Assembly (NCBI GenBank): GCA_964247055.1
Contig: OZ176051.1
Location: forward strand, 7,998,001 to 8,062,000
Source: Paragordius varius
Taxonomy: Eukaryota; Nematomorpha
Direction of reading: 5' to 3'
Length of the DNA stretch: 64,000 nt
The notes under the pieces were generated by a model. It saw only the letters and a list, made by a program, of their open reading frames with translations, did not search any database and had not been told where the DNA came from. Shown piece after piece: positions 55,001-62,121 of the stretch. Within the stretch, counting starts at the first letter, position 1. Each line of letters opens with the position of its first letter. The position numbers and the translations under genes were made by a program.

Positions 55001-57576
55001 GTCCCAGTGGGAGTTGTTGCCATAGTTGTTGTTTCACCAGTTGGTACAGTTGTAGAAAGTGTCGTTGGCTCAGTTGTTGTAGATAAAGTTGTCGACGGAG
55101 TGGTTACCCTCGTTTCAGTGGTAGTTGTTGCCATAGTTGTTGTTTCACCAGTTGGTACAGTTGTAGAAAATGTTGTCGGCTCAGTTGTTGTGTGTAATGT
55201 TGTCGACTGAGTGGTTACCGTCGTTCCAGTCGTAGTTGTTGCCATGGTTGTTGTTTCACTAGTTGGTACAGTTGTAGAAAGTGTCGTTGACTCAGTTGTA
55301 GTAGATAATGTTTTCGCAGGAGTGGTTACAGTCGTCCCAGTGGTAGTTGGAGATATGGTTGTTGTTTCAGTAGTGGGTACAGTTGTAGGTGTCGTTATCT
55401 CAGTTGTAGTAGGTAATGTTGTCGACAGAGGGGTTACCGTCATTCCAGTGGTTGTTGTTGCCATAGTTGTAGTTTCACTATTGGCTACAGTTGTAGAAAG
55501 TGTCGTTGGCTCAGTTGTTGTAGATAATGTTGCCGACGGATTGTCTACCGTCGTTCCAGTGATATTTGTTACCATAGTTGTTGCTTCACCAGTTGATACA
55601 GATGTAGAAAGTGTCGTTGGCTCAGTTGTTGTAGTTAATGTTGGCGACGGAGTGGTTACCATCGTTGCAGTTGTAGTTGTTGCCATGGTTGTTGTTTCAC
55701 TAGTGGGTACAGTTGTAGAAAGTGTCGTTGGCTCAGTTGTTGTAGATAATGTTGTTGACGAAGTGGTTAGCGTCGTTCCAGCGGTAGGTGGAGACATGGT
55801 TGTTGTTTCACTAGTGGGTACCATTGCAGAAAGTGTCGTTAACTCAGTTGTAGAAGATAATGTTGTCGCAGGAGTGGTCATAGTCGTCCCAGTGGTAGTT
55901 GGAGACATGGTTGTTGTTTCAGTAGTGGGTACAGTTGTAGGTGTCGTTATCTCAGTTGTTGTAGTTAATGTTGTCGACGGAGTGGTTACCATCGTTGCAG
56001 TTGTAGTTGTTGCCATGGTTGTTGTTTCACCAGTGGGTACAGTTGTAGAAAGTGTCGTTGGCTCAGTTGTTGTAGGTATTGTTGTCGACGGAGTGGTTAC
56101 CGTCGTTTCAGTGGTAGTTGTTGCCATGGTCGTTGTTTCACTACTGGCTACAGTTGTAGAAAGAGTCGTTGGCTCAGTTGTTGTAGATAATGTTGTCGCA
56201 CGAGTGGTTACAGTCGCCCCAGTGGTAGTTGGAGACATGGTTGTTGTTTCACCAGTTGGTACAGTTGTAGAAAGTGTCGTCGGCTCAGTTGTTGTGTGTA
56301 ATGTTGTCGCAGGAGTGGTTACCGTGGTTGCAGTTGTAGTTGTTGCCATGGTTGTTGTTTCACCAGTGGGTACCGTTGTGGAAAGTGTCGTTGTCTCAGT
56401 AGTTGTAGGTAATGTTGTCGACAGAGGGGTTACCGTCGTTACAGTGTTAGGTGGAGACATGGTTGTTGTTTCACTAGTCGCTACAGTTGTAGAAAATGTG
56501 GTTGTCTCAGTTGTTGTAGGTATTGTTGTCGTCGGAGTGGTTACCGTCATTCCGGTGGTAGTTAGAGTGGTTGTTGTTTCACTAGTTGGTACAGTTGTAG
56601 AAAGTGTCGTTGACTCAGTTGTAGTAGATAATGTTGTCGCAGGAGTGGTTACAGTCGTATCAGTGGTAGTTGGAGATATGGTTGTTGTTTCAGTAGTGGG
56701 TACAGTTGTAGGTGCCGTTATCTCAGTTGTAGTAGGTAATGTTGTCGACAGATAAGTTACCGTCATTCCAGTGGTAGTTGTTGCCATAGTTGTAGTTTCA
56801 CTAGTGGCTACAGTTGTAGAAAGTGTCGTTGGCTCAGTTGTTGTAGATAATGTTGTTGACGAAGTGGTTAGCGTCGTTCCAGCGGTAGGTGGAGACATGG
56901 TTGTTGTTTCACTAGTGGGTACCGTTGCAGAAAGTGTCGTTGACTCAGTTGTAGTAGATAATGTTGTCGCGGGACTGGTTACCGTCGTTCCAATGGTAGG
57001 TGGAGACATGGTTGTTGTTTCACTAGTGGGTAACGTTGTAGAAAGTGTGGTCGGCTCAGTTGTTGTGGGTAATGTTGTCGACTGACTTGTTACCGTCGTT
57101 CCAGTGGTAGTTGGAGTGGTTGTTGTTTCAGTAGTGGGTACAGTTGTAGGTGTCGTTATCTCAGTTGTAGTAGGTAATGTTGTCGACAGAGGGGTTACCG
57201 TCGTCTCAGTGGTAGTTGTTGCCATGGTTGTTGTTTCACTAATGGGTACAGTTGTAGAAAGTGTCGTTGGTTCAGTTGTTGTAGGTAATGTTGTGGAGTG
57301 TGTTACTGTTGTAGTTGCTGCCATTGTTGTTGTTTCATTAATTGATGCCGTTGAAGTAATTATGTTTGTATTTTGGATTTCCAATGATATTGTGGATATA
57401 TCACGCGCTGTAGTAGTCTCCGGTTCCGTATTTTTTGAATTAGATAAACTACTTATGCTATCTGTCGTTATTGTACCTTCATTGGACAATCCTGAAAATA
57501 CTGTAGACATCTGATTCATGCATATCCCAATACATACCACAATAGTTAGTAACCATAGTAATATTTTCATGTTCAC
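40024..57576 (-). CDS. Giant secreted Thr-rich mucin with five-cysteine C-terminal domain, 5850 residues
   Basis: One uninterrupted 17.5-kb exon. Residues 1-20 are a hydrophobic signal peptide (MNMKILLWLLTIVVCIGI). Residues about 80-5610 are roughly 150 tandem copies of a degenerate 37-residue unit, with phrases such as TTTEPTTLSTTV, TSETTTM and TTGTTVTTPATTL. Thr exceeds half of the residues, with regularly spaced Glu, Met, Val and Pro and almost no aromatic, Cys or Lys residues. Residues about 5610-5715 are a non-repeat Ser/Thr linker. The last ~135 residues form a domain with C-x7-C-x27-C-x6-C-x27-C, gap-free alignable to the 313-residue protein encoded at 35187-36128. The repeat region is an obvious substrate for mucin-type O-glycosylation. 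A secreted gel, coat, cuticle or gut-lining role is inference. No known mucin domain (vWD, chitin-binding, cystine knot) is seen. The start ATG opens the signal peptide; no other start upstream is plausible. Confidence 0.88.
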   Translation of the reverse strand: MNMKILLWLLTIVVCIGICMNQMSTVFSGLSNEGTITTDSISSLSNSKNTEPETTTARDISTISLEIQNTNIITSTASINETTTMAATTTVTHSTTLPTTTEPTTLSTTVPISETTTMATTTTETTVTPLSTTLPTTTEITTPTTVPTTETTTTPTTTGTTVTSQSTTLPTTTEPTTLSTTLPTSETTTMSPPTIGTTVTSPATTLSTTTESTTLSATVPTSETTTMSPPTAGTTLTTSSTTLSTTTEPTTLSTTVATSETTTMATTTTGMTVTYLSTTLPTTTEITAPTTVPTTETTTISPTTTDTTVTTPATTLSTTTESTTLSTTVPTSETTTTLTTTGMTVTTPTTTIPTTTETTTFSTTVATSETTTMSPPNTVTTVTPLSTTLPTTTETTTLSTTVPTGETTTMATTTTATTVTTPATTLHTTTEPTTLSTTVPTGETTTMSPTTTGATVTTRATTLSTTTEPTTLSTTVASSETTTMATTTTETTVTTPSTTIPTTTEPTTLSTTVPTGETTTMATTTTATMVTTPSTTLTTTTEITTPTTVPTTETTTMSPTTTGTTMTTPATTLSSTTELTTLSAMVPTSETTTMSPPTAGTTLTTSSTTLSTTTEPTTLSTTVPTSETTTMATTTTATMVTTPSPTLTTTTEPTTLSTSVSTGEATTMVTNITGTTVDNPSATLSTTTEPTTLSTTVANSETTTMATTTTGMTVTPLSTTLPTTTEITTPTTVPTTETTTISPTTTGTTVTTPAKTLSTTTESTTLSTTVPTSETTTMATTTTGTTVTTQSTTLHTTTEPTTFSTTVPTGETTTMATTTTETRVTTPSTTLSTTTEPTTLSTTVPTGETTTMATTPTGTTVITPATTLSSTTESTTLSTIVATSETTTMSPTTTGTTVTTSTNSPTTTEPTTLSTTVATSETTTMSPTTTGTTVTTPATTLSSTTESTTLSTTVPISETTTMATTTTGTTVTTQSTTLHTTIEPTTFSTTVPTGERTTMATTTTGTTVTTPSTTIPTTTEPTTLSTTVPPGETTTMATTTTATTVTTPSPTLTTTTEITTPTTVPTTETTTTPTTTRTTVRSQSTTLPTTTEPTTLSTTLPTSETTTMSPPTIGTTVTTPATTLSTTTESTTLSATVPTSETTTMSPPTAGTTLTTSSTTLSTTTEPTTLSTTVATSETTTMATTTTGMTVTYLSTTLPTTTEITAPTTVPTTETTTISPTTSGTTVTTPATTLSTTTESTTLSTTVPTSETTTTLTTTGMTVTTPSTTIPTTTETTTFSTTVATSETTTMSPPNTVTTVSPLSTTLPTTTETTTLSTTVPTGETTTMATTTTATTVTTPATTLHTTTEPTTLSTTVPTGETTTMSPTTTGATVTTRATTLSTTTEPTTLSTTVATSETTTMATTTTETTVTTPSTTIPTTTEPTTLSTTVPTGETTTMATTTTATTVTTPSTTLTTTTEITTPTTVPTTETTTMSPTTTGTTVTTPATTLSSTTESTTLSTTVSTSETTTMATTTTGTTITPPSTTLPTTTEPTTLSTTVATSETTTMFPTTTGTAVTTPSTTIPTTTEPTTLSTTVPTGETTTMATTTTATTVTTPSTTLTTTTEITTPTTVPTTETTTMSTTTTGTTVTTPATTLSSTTESTTLSTTVPTSETTTMATTTTGTSVTTPATTLSKTTEPTTLSKSVATSETTTMATTTTETTVTIPSTTIPTTTEPTTLSTTVPTGETTTMATTTTATTVTTPSTTLTTTTEITIPTTVPTTETTTMSPTTTGTTVNTPTTLSSTTESTTLSTTVPTSGTTTMATPTAGTTLTTSSTTLSTTTEPTILSTTVATSETTTMATTTTGTTVTTSTTIPTTTEPTTLYTTVATSETTTMSPTTTGTTVTTPATKLSSTTESTTLSTTVPISETTTMATTTTGTTVTTQSTTLHTTIEPTTFLTTVPTGERTTLATTTTGTTVTTPSTTIPTTTEPTTLSTTVPTGETTTMATTTTATTVTTPSPTLTTTTEITTPTTVPTTETTTTPTTTGTTVTSQSTTLPTTTEPTTLSTTLPTSETTTMSPPTIGTTGTIPATTLSTTIESTTLSATVPTSETTTMSPPTAGTTLTTSSTTLSTTTEPTTLSTTVATSETTTMATTTTATMVTTPSPTLTTTTEITTPTTVPTTETTTMSPTTTGTTVTTPATTLSSTTESTTLSTTVPTSETTTMATTTTATTVTTPSTTLTTTTEITTPITVATTETTTMSPTTTGTTMTTPATTLSSTTESTTLSAMVPTSETTTMSPPTAGTTLTTSSTTLSTTTEPTTLSTTVPTSETTTMATTPTGTTVITPATTLSSTTESTILSTTIATSETTTMSPTTTGTAVTTPSTTIPTTTEITTPTTVPTTETTTMSPTTTGTTVTTPATTLSSTTESTTLSAMVPTSETTTMSPPTAGTTLTTSSTTLSTTTEPTTLSTTVPTSETTTMATTTTATMVTTPSPTLTTTTEITTPTTVPTTETTTMSPTTTGTTVTTPATTLSSTTESTTLSTTVPTSETTTMATTTTATTVTTPSTTLTTTTEITTPITVPTTETTTMSPTTTGTTVTTPATTLSSKTESLSTTVPTGEATTMATNITGTTVTTPATTLSTTTEPTTLSTTVATSETTTMATTTTGTTVTTPSTTIPTTTEPTTLSTPVSTGEATTMVTNITGTTVDNPSATLSTTTEPTTLSTTVATSETTTMQTTTGTAVTPLSTSLPTTTEITTPTTVPTTETTTMSPTTTGTTVITPTTTLSSTTESTTLSTIVATSETTTMSPTTTGTTVTTSTTIPTTTEPTTLSTTVPISETTTMATTTTGTTVTTQSTTLHTTIEPTTFSTTVPTGERTTMATTTTGTTVTTPSTTIPTTTEPTTLSTTVPTGETTTMATTTTATTVTTPSPTLTTTTEITTPTTVPTTETTTMSPTTTGTTVTTPARTLSSTTESTTLSTTVPTSETTTMATTTTETGETPLLTTIPTTTEPTTLSTSVSTGEAITMATNITGTTVDNPSTTLSTTTEPTTLSTTVATSETTTMSQTTTGTAVTPLSTSLPTTTEPTTLSTSVPTGETTTMATTTTGTTVTTPATTLSTTTEPTTLSTTVATSETTTMATTTTGTTVTTPATTLSTTIEPTTLSTTVPTSETTTMATTTTGTTVITPSKTIPTTTEPTTLSTTVATSETTTMSQTTTGTAVTPLSTSLPTTTEPTTLSTSVPTGETTTMATTTTGTTVTTPATTLSTTTEPTTLSTTVATSETTTMATTTTGTTVTTPATTLSTTIETTTLSTTVPTSETTTMATTTTGTTETPLSTTIPTTTEITTPTSVPTGETTTMATTTTGTTVTTPSTTLTTTEITTPTTVPTTETTTMSPTTTGTTVTTPATTLSTTTEPTTLSKTVATSETTTMATTTTETTVTTPLTTLSTTTEPTTLSTTVTTGETTTMATTPTGTTVITPATTLSSTTESTILSTTIATSETTTMSPTTTGTTVTTSTTIPTTTEPTTLSTTVATSETTTMSPTTTGTTVTTPATTLSSTTESTTLSTTVPTSETTTMATTTTGTTVTTPSKTIPTTTEPTTLSTTVPTGETTTMATTTTATTVTTPSPTLTTTTEITTPTTVPYTETTTMSPTTTGTTVTTPATTLSSTTQSTTLSTTVPTSETTTMATTTTGTTETPLSTTIPTTTEITTPTSVPTGETTTMATTTTGTTVTTPSTTLTTTEITTPTTVPTTETTAMSPTTTGTTVTTPATTLSTTTEPTTLSKTVATSETTTMATTTTETTVTTPLTTLSTTTEPTTLSTTVTTGETTTMATTPTGTTVIIPATTLSSTTESTILSTTIATSETTTMSPTTTGTTVTTSTTIPTTTEPTTLSTTVATSETTTMSPTTTGTTVTTPATTLSSTTESTTLSTTVPTSETTTIATTTTGTTVTTPSKTIPTTTEPTTLSTTVPTGETTTMATTTTATTVTTPSPTLTTTTEITTPTTVPYTETTTMSPTTTGTTVTTPATTLSSTTQSTTLSTTVPTSETTTMATTTTGTTETPLSTTIPTTTEITTPTSVPTGETTTMATTTTGTTVTTPSTTLTTTEITTPTTVPTTETTTMSPTTTGTTVTTPATTLSTTTEPTTLSKTVATSETTTMATTTTETTVTTPLTTLSTTTEPTTLSTTVTTGETTTMATTPTGTTVITPATTLSSTTESTILSTTIATSETTTMSPTTTGTTVTTSTTIPTTTEPTTLSTTVATSETTTMSPTTTGTTVTTPATTLSSTTESTTLSTTVPTSETTTMATTTTGTTVTTPSKTIPTTTEPTTLSTTVATSETTTMSPTTTGTTVTTPATTLSSTTESTTLSTTVPTSETTTMATTTTGTTVTTQSTTLHTTIEPTTFSTTVPTGETTTMSQNTTGTAVTPLSTSLPTTTEITTPTTVPTTETTTIFPTTTGTTVTTPATTLSSTTESTTLSAMVPTSETTTMSPTTTGTTVTTPATTLSTTTEPTTLSKTVATSETTTMATTTTETTVTTPLTTIPTTTEPTTLSTSVPTGETTTMATTPTGTTVITPATTLSSTTESTILSTTVATSETTTMSPTTTGTTVTTPATTLSSTTESTTLSTTVPTSETTTMATTTTGTTVTTQSTTLHTTTEPATLSTSLSTSEATTMATNITGTTVDNPSTTLSTTTEPTTLSTTVATSETTTMSQTTTGTAVTPLSTSLPTTTEITTPTTVPTTETTTISPTTTGTTVTTPATTLSSTTESTTLSAMVPTSETTTMSPTTTGTTVTTPATTLSTTTEPTTLSKTVATSETTTMATTTTETTVTTPLTTIPTTTEPTTLSTSVLTGETTTMATTPTGTTVITPATTLSSTTESTILSTTVPTSETTTMATTTTGTTVTTQSTTLHTTTEPATLSTSLSTSEATTMATNITGTTVDNPSTTLSTTTEPTTLSTTVATSETTTMSQTTTGTAVTPLSTSLPTTTEITTPTTVPTTETTTISPTTTGTTVTTPATTLSSTTESTTLSTTVPTSETTTMATPTAGTTLTTSSTTLSTTTEITTLSTTVPTSETTTMATTITGTTVTTPATTLSTTNEPTTLSTTVATSETTTIATTNTGTTVTTPSTTIPTTTEPTTLSTTVATSDTTTMSPTTTGTAVTPLSTTLTTTTEITTPTTVPATETTTMSPTTTGTTVTTPVTTLSTTTEPTTLSKTVATSETTTMATTTTETTVTTPLTTIPTTTEPTTLSTSVPTGETTTMATTTTGTTVTTPATTLSTTTEPTTLSTTVTTSETTTSPTTTGATVTPLSTTLPTTTETTTLSTSVPTTETTTMSPTTTGTTLTTPSTTLPTTTEPTTLSLTVPPSETTTYSTTTIGTTVTTQSTTLPTTTEPTTLSTTVTTSETTTSPTTTGATVTPLSTTLPTTTETTTLLITVPSSETTTMSPPTTGTTQTTSSTTLTTITEPSTLSTTVPTTDTTTMATTTTGTTVTTPAITLSTTTESTILSTTVANSETTTMATTTTGTTITTSSTTLPTTTEPATLSTTVPTSEKTNIATTTEANVITPSTALSARTEPTTISTIANSETTTKAAITTETTVTTLSTTLPTTTEPMTISTTLPINEIINVSFGSTEIQQPNTITINTESTLLSKLQMIFPSIAPHSDKTISPYETNLPTFTTTIDSIPTLSTNPSELTTLTTTPTTMTTSTFDSLNQQLSLSLAWKTRNNTLIKKIIKHVENLIYVEYRKLPNHFLMDSNISTLIKQLVIYTFCYNDTRIPCAHYNSRKSIIFANKIKAVFDEKHEFTGCTLVYVRCLKSKINSLAGDNSSLSLGTMLNYITRICPHFIRKKIKIDAKLINHI
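40750..57340 (-). repeat. 111-bp coding minisatellite, about 150 units, with higher-order repeats
   Basis: The base unit is 111 bp (37 codons), with some shortened units. Longer blocks are duplicated. A 1095-bp block recurs with identical landmarks at 45290, 46385 and 47480. A 774-bp block recurs at 42697 and 43471. A 2754-bp offset links 54017-54331 to 56771-57085. All these periods are multiples of three. The array is clearly GC-richer than the flanking DNA. Confidence 0.95.
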
Positions 57577-58321
57577 AAAAATTTAAAAATAATTTAAATT
57601 CCCTATGAATGTCAAGGCTTCAATAAAAATAATATCATAAAACAATATAATTTTTTGGCTAGATAATTTATTATTTATATTCAATTTAGCTGTTATCTAT
57701 ATCATATATAAATAAATATATCAAAGTTCTGATCTAGTTTAAATTTTATTACCAAACATATAAATTTTAGATAATCAGGTATAATCAATTATTTAGCTAA
57801 TTATTAATCATAAATTTACTTTTTATTACAGTAAACATATTATTTAACTTAAAGATGTAAAAATTTATAATTATTAAAAGTTTAATTAGACCCACTAAAT
57901 ATATATAGTATTTTCCTAATTTGAATTATCCTTATATTTTGATTGCTTGGAAGGTTTCAGTAGATTGACGACCGCTAATGATTCAATAAGAAAGCTTTTT
58001 CCATTTGGTCATTTTTAAAAAATGGTTTTTGTTAGAATGTTTGAAAAAGGGTTAATATTACGGATATGTCTGCCACATCTTCCCAAATTATTTATGAATT
58101 AAAGAAACGGGAGCTAGGATTGGCTATTTATAGTTAAAAGTTAATATTACAGTTCGTTACAGTTTAAAAATATAAAAATATTTCCGTTTTTGTAAATAAA
58201 TAAAAACATTTAATATAACCATCAATGCTATTTTAATATGTATAGATATCTGTTTATAAGCCAATATCAAACAGCTCCTGCCGTTAACCTTTCCTAGCAT
58301 TATATCATTTTCCAAAATCAT
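57577..58321. other. Upstream region of the giant mucin gene
   Basis: AT-rich. A minus-strand TATATATG/TTTATATATG-like sequence about 130-140 bp upstream of the start codon could serve as a TATA element, but such strings are common here. No gene seen. Confidence 0.3.
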
Positions 58322-58525
58322 TCATGGTATTAGGTGTCCAAAGTTGCTACATATTTGTTTGGTTTTTTTACGAAGCAGTGTTGTTTGTGTAATAATTTGG
58401 TTAATATTTACATGGTTACTTTTTGATGGCAATAACAGTGCTTTAACCATAGGTAAAAATACGCTGAATATTCGATTTGTCATTAACCAATTATCAATAT
58501 GAGTCAAACTTTCTGTGCTTAGCAA
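58322..58525 (-). CDS. Possible terminal exon, unidentified
   Basis: A minus-strand open frame of about 67 codons encodes SLTHIDNWLMTNRIFSVFLP and later LLRKKTKQICSNFGHLIP before a stop. Its composition (Trp, Cys, His, mixed charge) is more protein-like than neighbouring AT noise. A possible acceptor (ACTTGCTAAG or CACAG) lies just upstream. I recognise no family and found no convincing upstream exon. Confidence 0.2.
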   Translation of the reverse strand: MLSTESLTHIDNWLMTNRIFSVFLPMVKALLLPSKSNHVNINQIITQTTLLRKKTKQICSNFGHLIP

Positions 58526-61500
58526 GTATTAATAAAAAATGCAGTTTGTTATCGTTCTCTACTTTATTTTTGCAAAATAATTAATAATTTTTAATACTAC
58601 GCATAATTTTAATCTTTTTTGATTGATAAATATAAAATTTACTACTTTAAAGTCCAAAATAAGTCAATATATTAATTATTTTAGTTTTTAATATTTGGTA
58701 TTAAAATTCATCAAAATATTTTTACTTGTTAAATGTATAGTATTAAATTCGAAAAAGCGAAAATCTGCAAGATGACAAGAAAGATTTTAACCTTTAAACG
58801 AGCTACATCAAGTATCATAATAAAGGTATAATAGAATAAATAACATCAATATATGAAAATTTAAAAAATAAAACTTAAAAAATTATTTATAAATCCTTTT
58901 AAGCCAATATTAACTAGAGTAACAAAATTATATTACTTAAATACAAAAATCAAAAGGATAGATATTAGCTGGCTTAGCAGTTGCAGATTCGATATATTAG
59001 CATACCTAGTTAGCTACTGAAACCATAAGAAACCCAAAACTTTTTAAGATTGTTTACCAAATCTCATCTTGCAGGACGCCATCCTTGAACACGGGTAAAC
59101 ACATTAAGGAATCGCATTATATAGAGTAAAACAGTTTAAAACTGAATAGTGTGGGCATTACAGAGGGCTTAGAATTGTTCGTCAATTTTTTTGTACACGA
59201 TGACATTTCTGGGTATTCTATTTCAGGGCTTAAAGTCCTAAATTAATTCTGTTTAAAATTTGATTATCAAAACTCTTCTTTTGTGTTAAAATTATAATTT
59301 TCAATATTAAACTTCTATAATCCCACCAGCCCAAACACGATCCAAGCCAACTATATTAAAATCAATAAATATCAAAATATTCTGTTAAAATTTAAATTAA
59401 ACACACAAAATTATTAACATTTTTTAACAACAATATACATTTATCTGCCTGTTGTATTGGCGAAAAGGAATTTAAAAATGGCATTAAAAAGTTTGAGAGA
59501 TTTTTTTTACATTTTCCCAATTTTTTTAAAAAAATTTTATCATGAGCCGAAAAGGGTAAAAAAGCATAATTTTTTATTTGACCCAATACTAAAAAAATTA
59601 AATTTAAAATTGACCCCAAAAATCATCAAGTGGTAAATCGTGAAAATAAATGCTATGGTAAATATTAATAAACTCTGAAGAGCTTGCCAATTATAATTTA
59701 CCAGATTTTTAATATTTCTTGATTTTATATCAGCTATTTCGTGTTTTGGATCTATTCTCAATAAATAATTATTAAAAAATTGTAAATAAATTATATGCTA
59801 AGATTTTTTGAATTATGCTTTGTATTTATTTTTTTTCACATTTTTTCGCGGACCGTAAAAATTTTTGGAGAGCCGTAGAAACCACCATTTCAAAGGACAT
59901 TTTGAAATATGCAAAATCCTTATTGATAATATAATTGCGCTTAGGATTATAATTTAACAAAATAGGATTTTTTAAATTTGATTAATATTCTGTTTTTCAG
60001 CCAAAAATGTTATTTTTTCAAGCAAACGCAACATTTTTTTAAGACGCAACAATTTTTTATCCAAACGCGGAACATATTTTCAAGCACCAACATTTTATCA
60101 ATCAAAAGTAACAATTATTTTAAAATTAAAGACAATATGACTATTTATAATTAAGAATTTGGGTAATTTTAAAATAATAATTAATTTTATCGCTGTTGAT
60201 TCTTATTGCTTTATTCTCAATATTTGATGGTAAATAGATTTTTAAAATTTTAATTCGGCTTATAACTATTGCATTATTTATTTGTAAATTATATTTTTCA
60301 ATTTTATAGTTAAACATATATAAATTGTCCCGTAAAATTTAAAGTTAACCCTTCAACACCTAAAGTTGAACCTTTAAATTTTAATTTTGAAATAAAATAT
60401 TAATGAATCTATAAAATATTCAATTTATTCTCTTTATTAACCTAGACTCTCAGAAGAATACCAACTTTTTTTCATACAACCGTATATCCTTTATATATAC
60501 TATAAAAATATATTAACTTATAAATAAGGTATTAATTAAAAATACCTCTAATTTGGGTTAGTTATAATACATAGTTAAAAACATTATTAAAGAAAATTAG
60601 CTCTAAACAAATAATGTTGTTGTTAAATGGAAAATAATTTTAGGATTAAAAAATAGATAATTACATGCAAAAATTTGGGTTTTAAAAATTACGCACTTAG
60701 TATCAAAGAATCAACTTCAAGTGTTCGAATTAACTTTGAATTTTCTAGTGTGAATCGTATATATCAATTATAGGTAAAACTAAAGTTAAAAAAATAAAAA
60801 ATAATTTTCACAAATAAATGCAATTGTTATAGGGAAAATTAGAAATTTTAAAAAAATTTTTTACCATCAAACATTGATAATAAACAATGAAATTCATAAT
60901 TCAAAGATAAATTTATTTAATCATAAATAAAAAATTAAATGAATACGTAATCAAAAATTAGGATAAAATAAAAAAAATTTTGTATTTTGTTGTCTTTGCT
61001 TGAAAAAGTGTTGCGTTTAAAATGTTGCTGCTTATAATAATATGGTGTATACTTAAAAAATTGTCGTATTTGTTTGGAAAAATGTTGTTTTAATGGTATA
61101 GTAGAAAATTAAACTAACTTATATCTAGTAACGGCATTTTATCAATTCAATTATTATCATGAATTTTTTATATTGGATGTATGATTCGGTAATATTTTTT
61201 GGGGCCCACCATGTTATAAAAAAAATTCTTGCCACCTAATTTAATCATAGCGAACACTATCAATTCAGAATTTTTATTAAATAAATTTGTTTGTTTGCCT
61301 TCATATTTAAGTTAAATATGGAAGCAAAATAATATTTTTATAAACTAAGTGTTTTAATGGCATTATTATGCCATTTTCACCATTATTAAACCATGAAATG
61401 TTTATAAAAATTATAAAAAAAAGTTGCGTTTTAATATTCTTTTCAAATATTGTTTTACGCAATCATTTTGCCTTCATTGTAAATATTAAAACTAGCCTAT

Positions 61501-61552
61501 CTTAGAGGGCTGCGAAAAATTGCGATCGGAACCTATGCCTAAAATTTCACAA
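58526..61552. other. AT-rich gene-poor region with repeat remnants
   Basis: No supported gene. About 59440-59530 resembles the family B block around 'gttgcattagcg'. About 60340-60770 has inward-facing 'aagttgaacctttaaattt' and 'caacttcaagtgtt' phrases reminiscent of a decayed family C copy. A patch at 59070-59110 is somewhat less AT-rich but has no convincing exon. Confidence 0.35.
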
Positions 61553-62121
61553 TATACCATTTGCACTTCAAGAGTGTCCTTGTTCGAATTGGTCCTTTGA
61601 TTTTTTTGCTTTGTTTTTATCAATCAAATCGTAAATAATACATATATTTTATTGTTTTTAATCTATTATCTATTATTTAACATAAATTATAGATCGATAT
61701 AAACTTTTAATCTTTGAGAAACCGTATATCTTTATTAATTTCCTAAAATAATTTAGGATATTTGTAAGATTTTAACACGAAATGAAAAATTATTCAAGTT
61801 TCCTGGGTTATTAATTACAATTTTTTGTTAAAAACATTTAAAAGTTAATAATTTTGTTTAATTGAAAAATAATAGTTTGAAACAAAGAAGTGGTTTTTGA
61901 ATAAAAATGTTTATTTTTAAATGAATAAATATATAATAAATAATGAAAATTAGGTTAATTAATAATAAAATAAAAAATAAATGCAAAAATTATGGTTAAA
62001 TCAAAATTTAAAAAACCAACTTGAAGTGTTCAAGGACCCACTTGAAGTTTTTAAGGACTAACTTGAAATGTTCAAGGACCAACTTGAAGTGTTCAAGGAC
62101 ACTCTTGAGGTGCAAATGATA
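61553..62121. mobile_element. Family C MITE, uninterrupted copy
   Basis: The left end TATACCATTTGCACTTCAAG is followed by 'agtgtccttg'. The right end is an array of 'caaggaccaacttgaagtgtt' subrepeats (about four) ending 'gaggtgcaaatgata'. It aligns in reverse with 7441-9021 once element D is removed. It is non-coding. The Leu-Lys-His frame on the minus strand (62008-62193) is a by-product of the subrepeats. Confidence 0.7.

Noticed and set aside
40750-57340. Regular repeats as a CRISPR array or satellite
   Set aside because: Units are contiguous, coding, in frame and flanked by a signal peptide and a C-terminal domain. There are no spacers and no cas genes.
40781-57514. A series of long plus-strand frames rich in Val (up to 803 codons)
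   Set aside because: They are the reverse reading of Thr codons in the mucin repeat, lack their own signal peptide or C-terminal domain and begin and end at repeat variants.
58765-58791. Possible 27-nt minus-strand intron (GTTAAAATC...CTTGCAG)
   Set aside because: GT-AG and pyrimidine tract are present, but the flanking frames have no recognisable protein, so it is not supported.
58999-59160. Possible exon of a minus-strand gene (MRFLNVFTRVQGWRPAR)
   Set aside because: Only 17 codons, with no fitting donor and no family resemblance.
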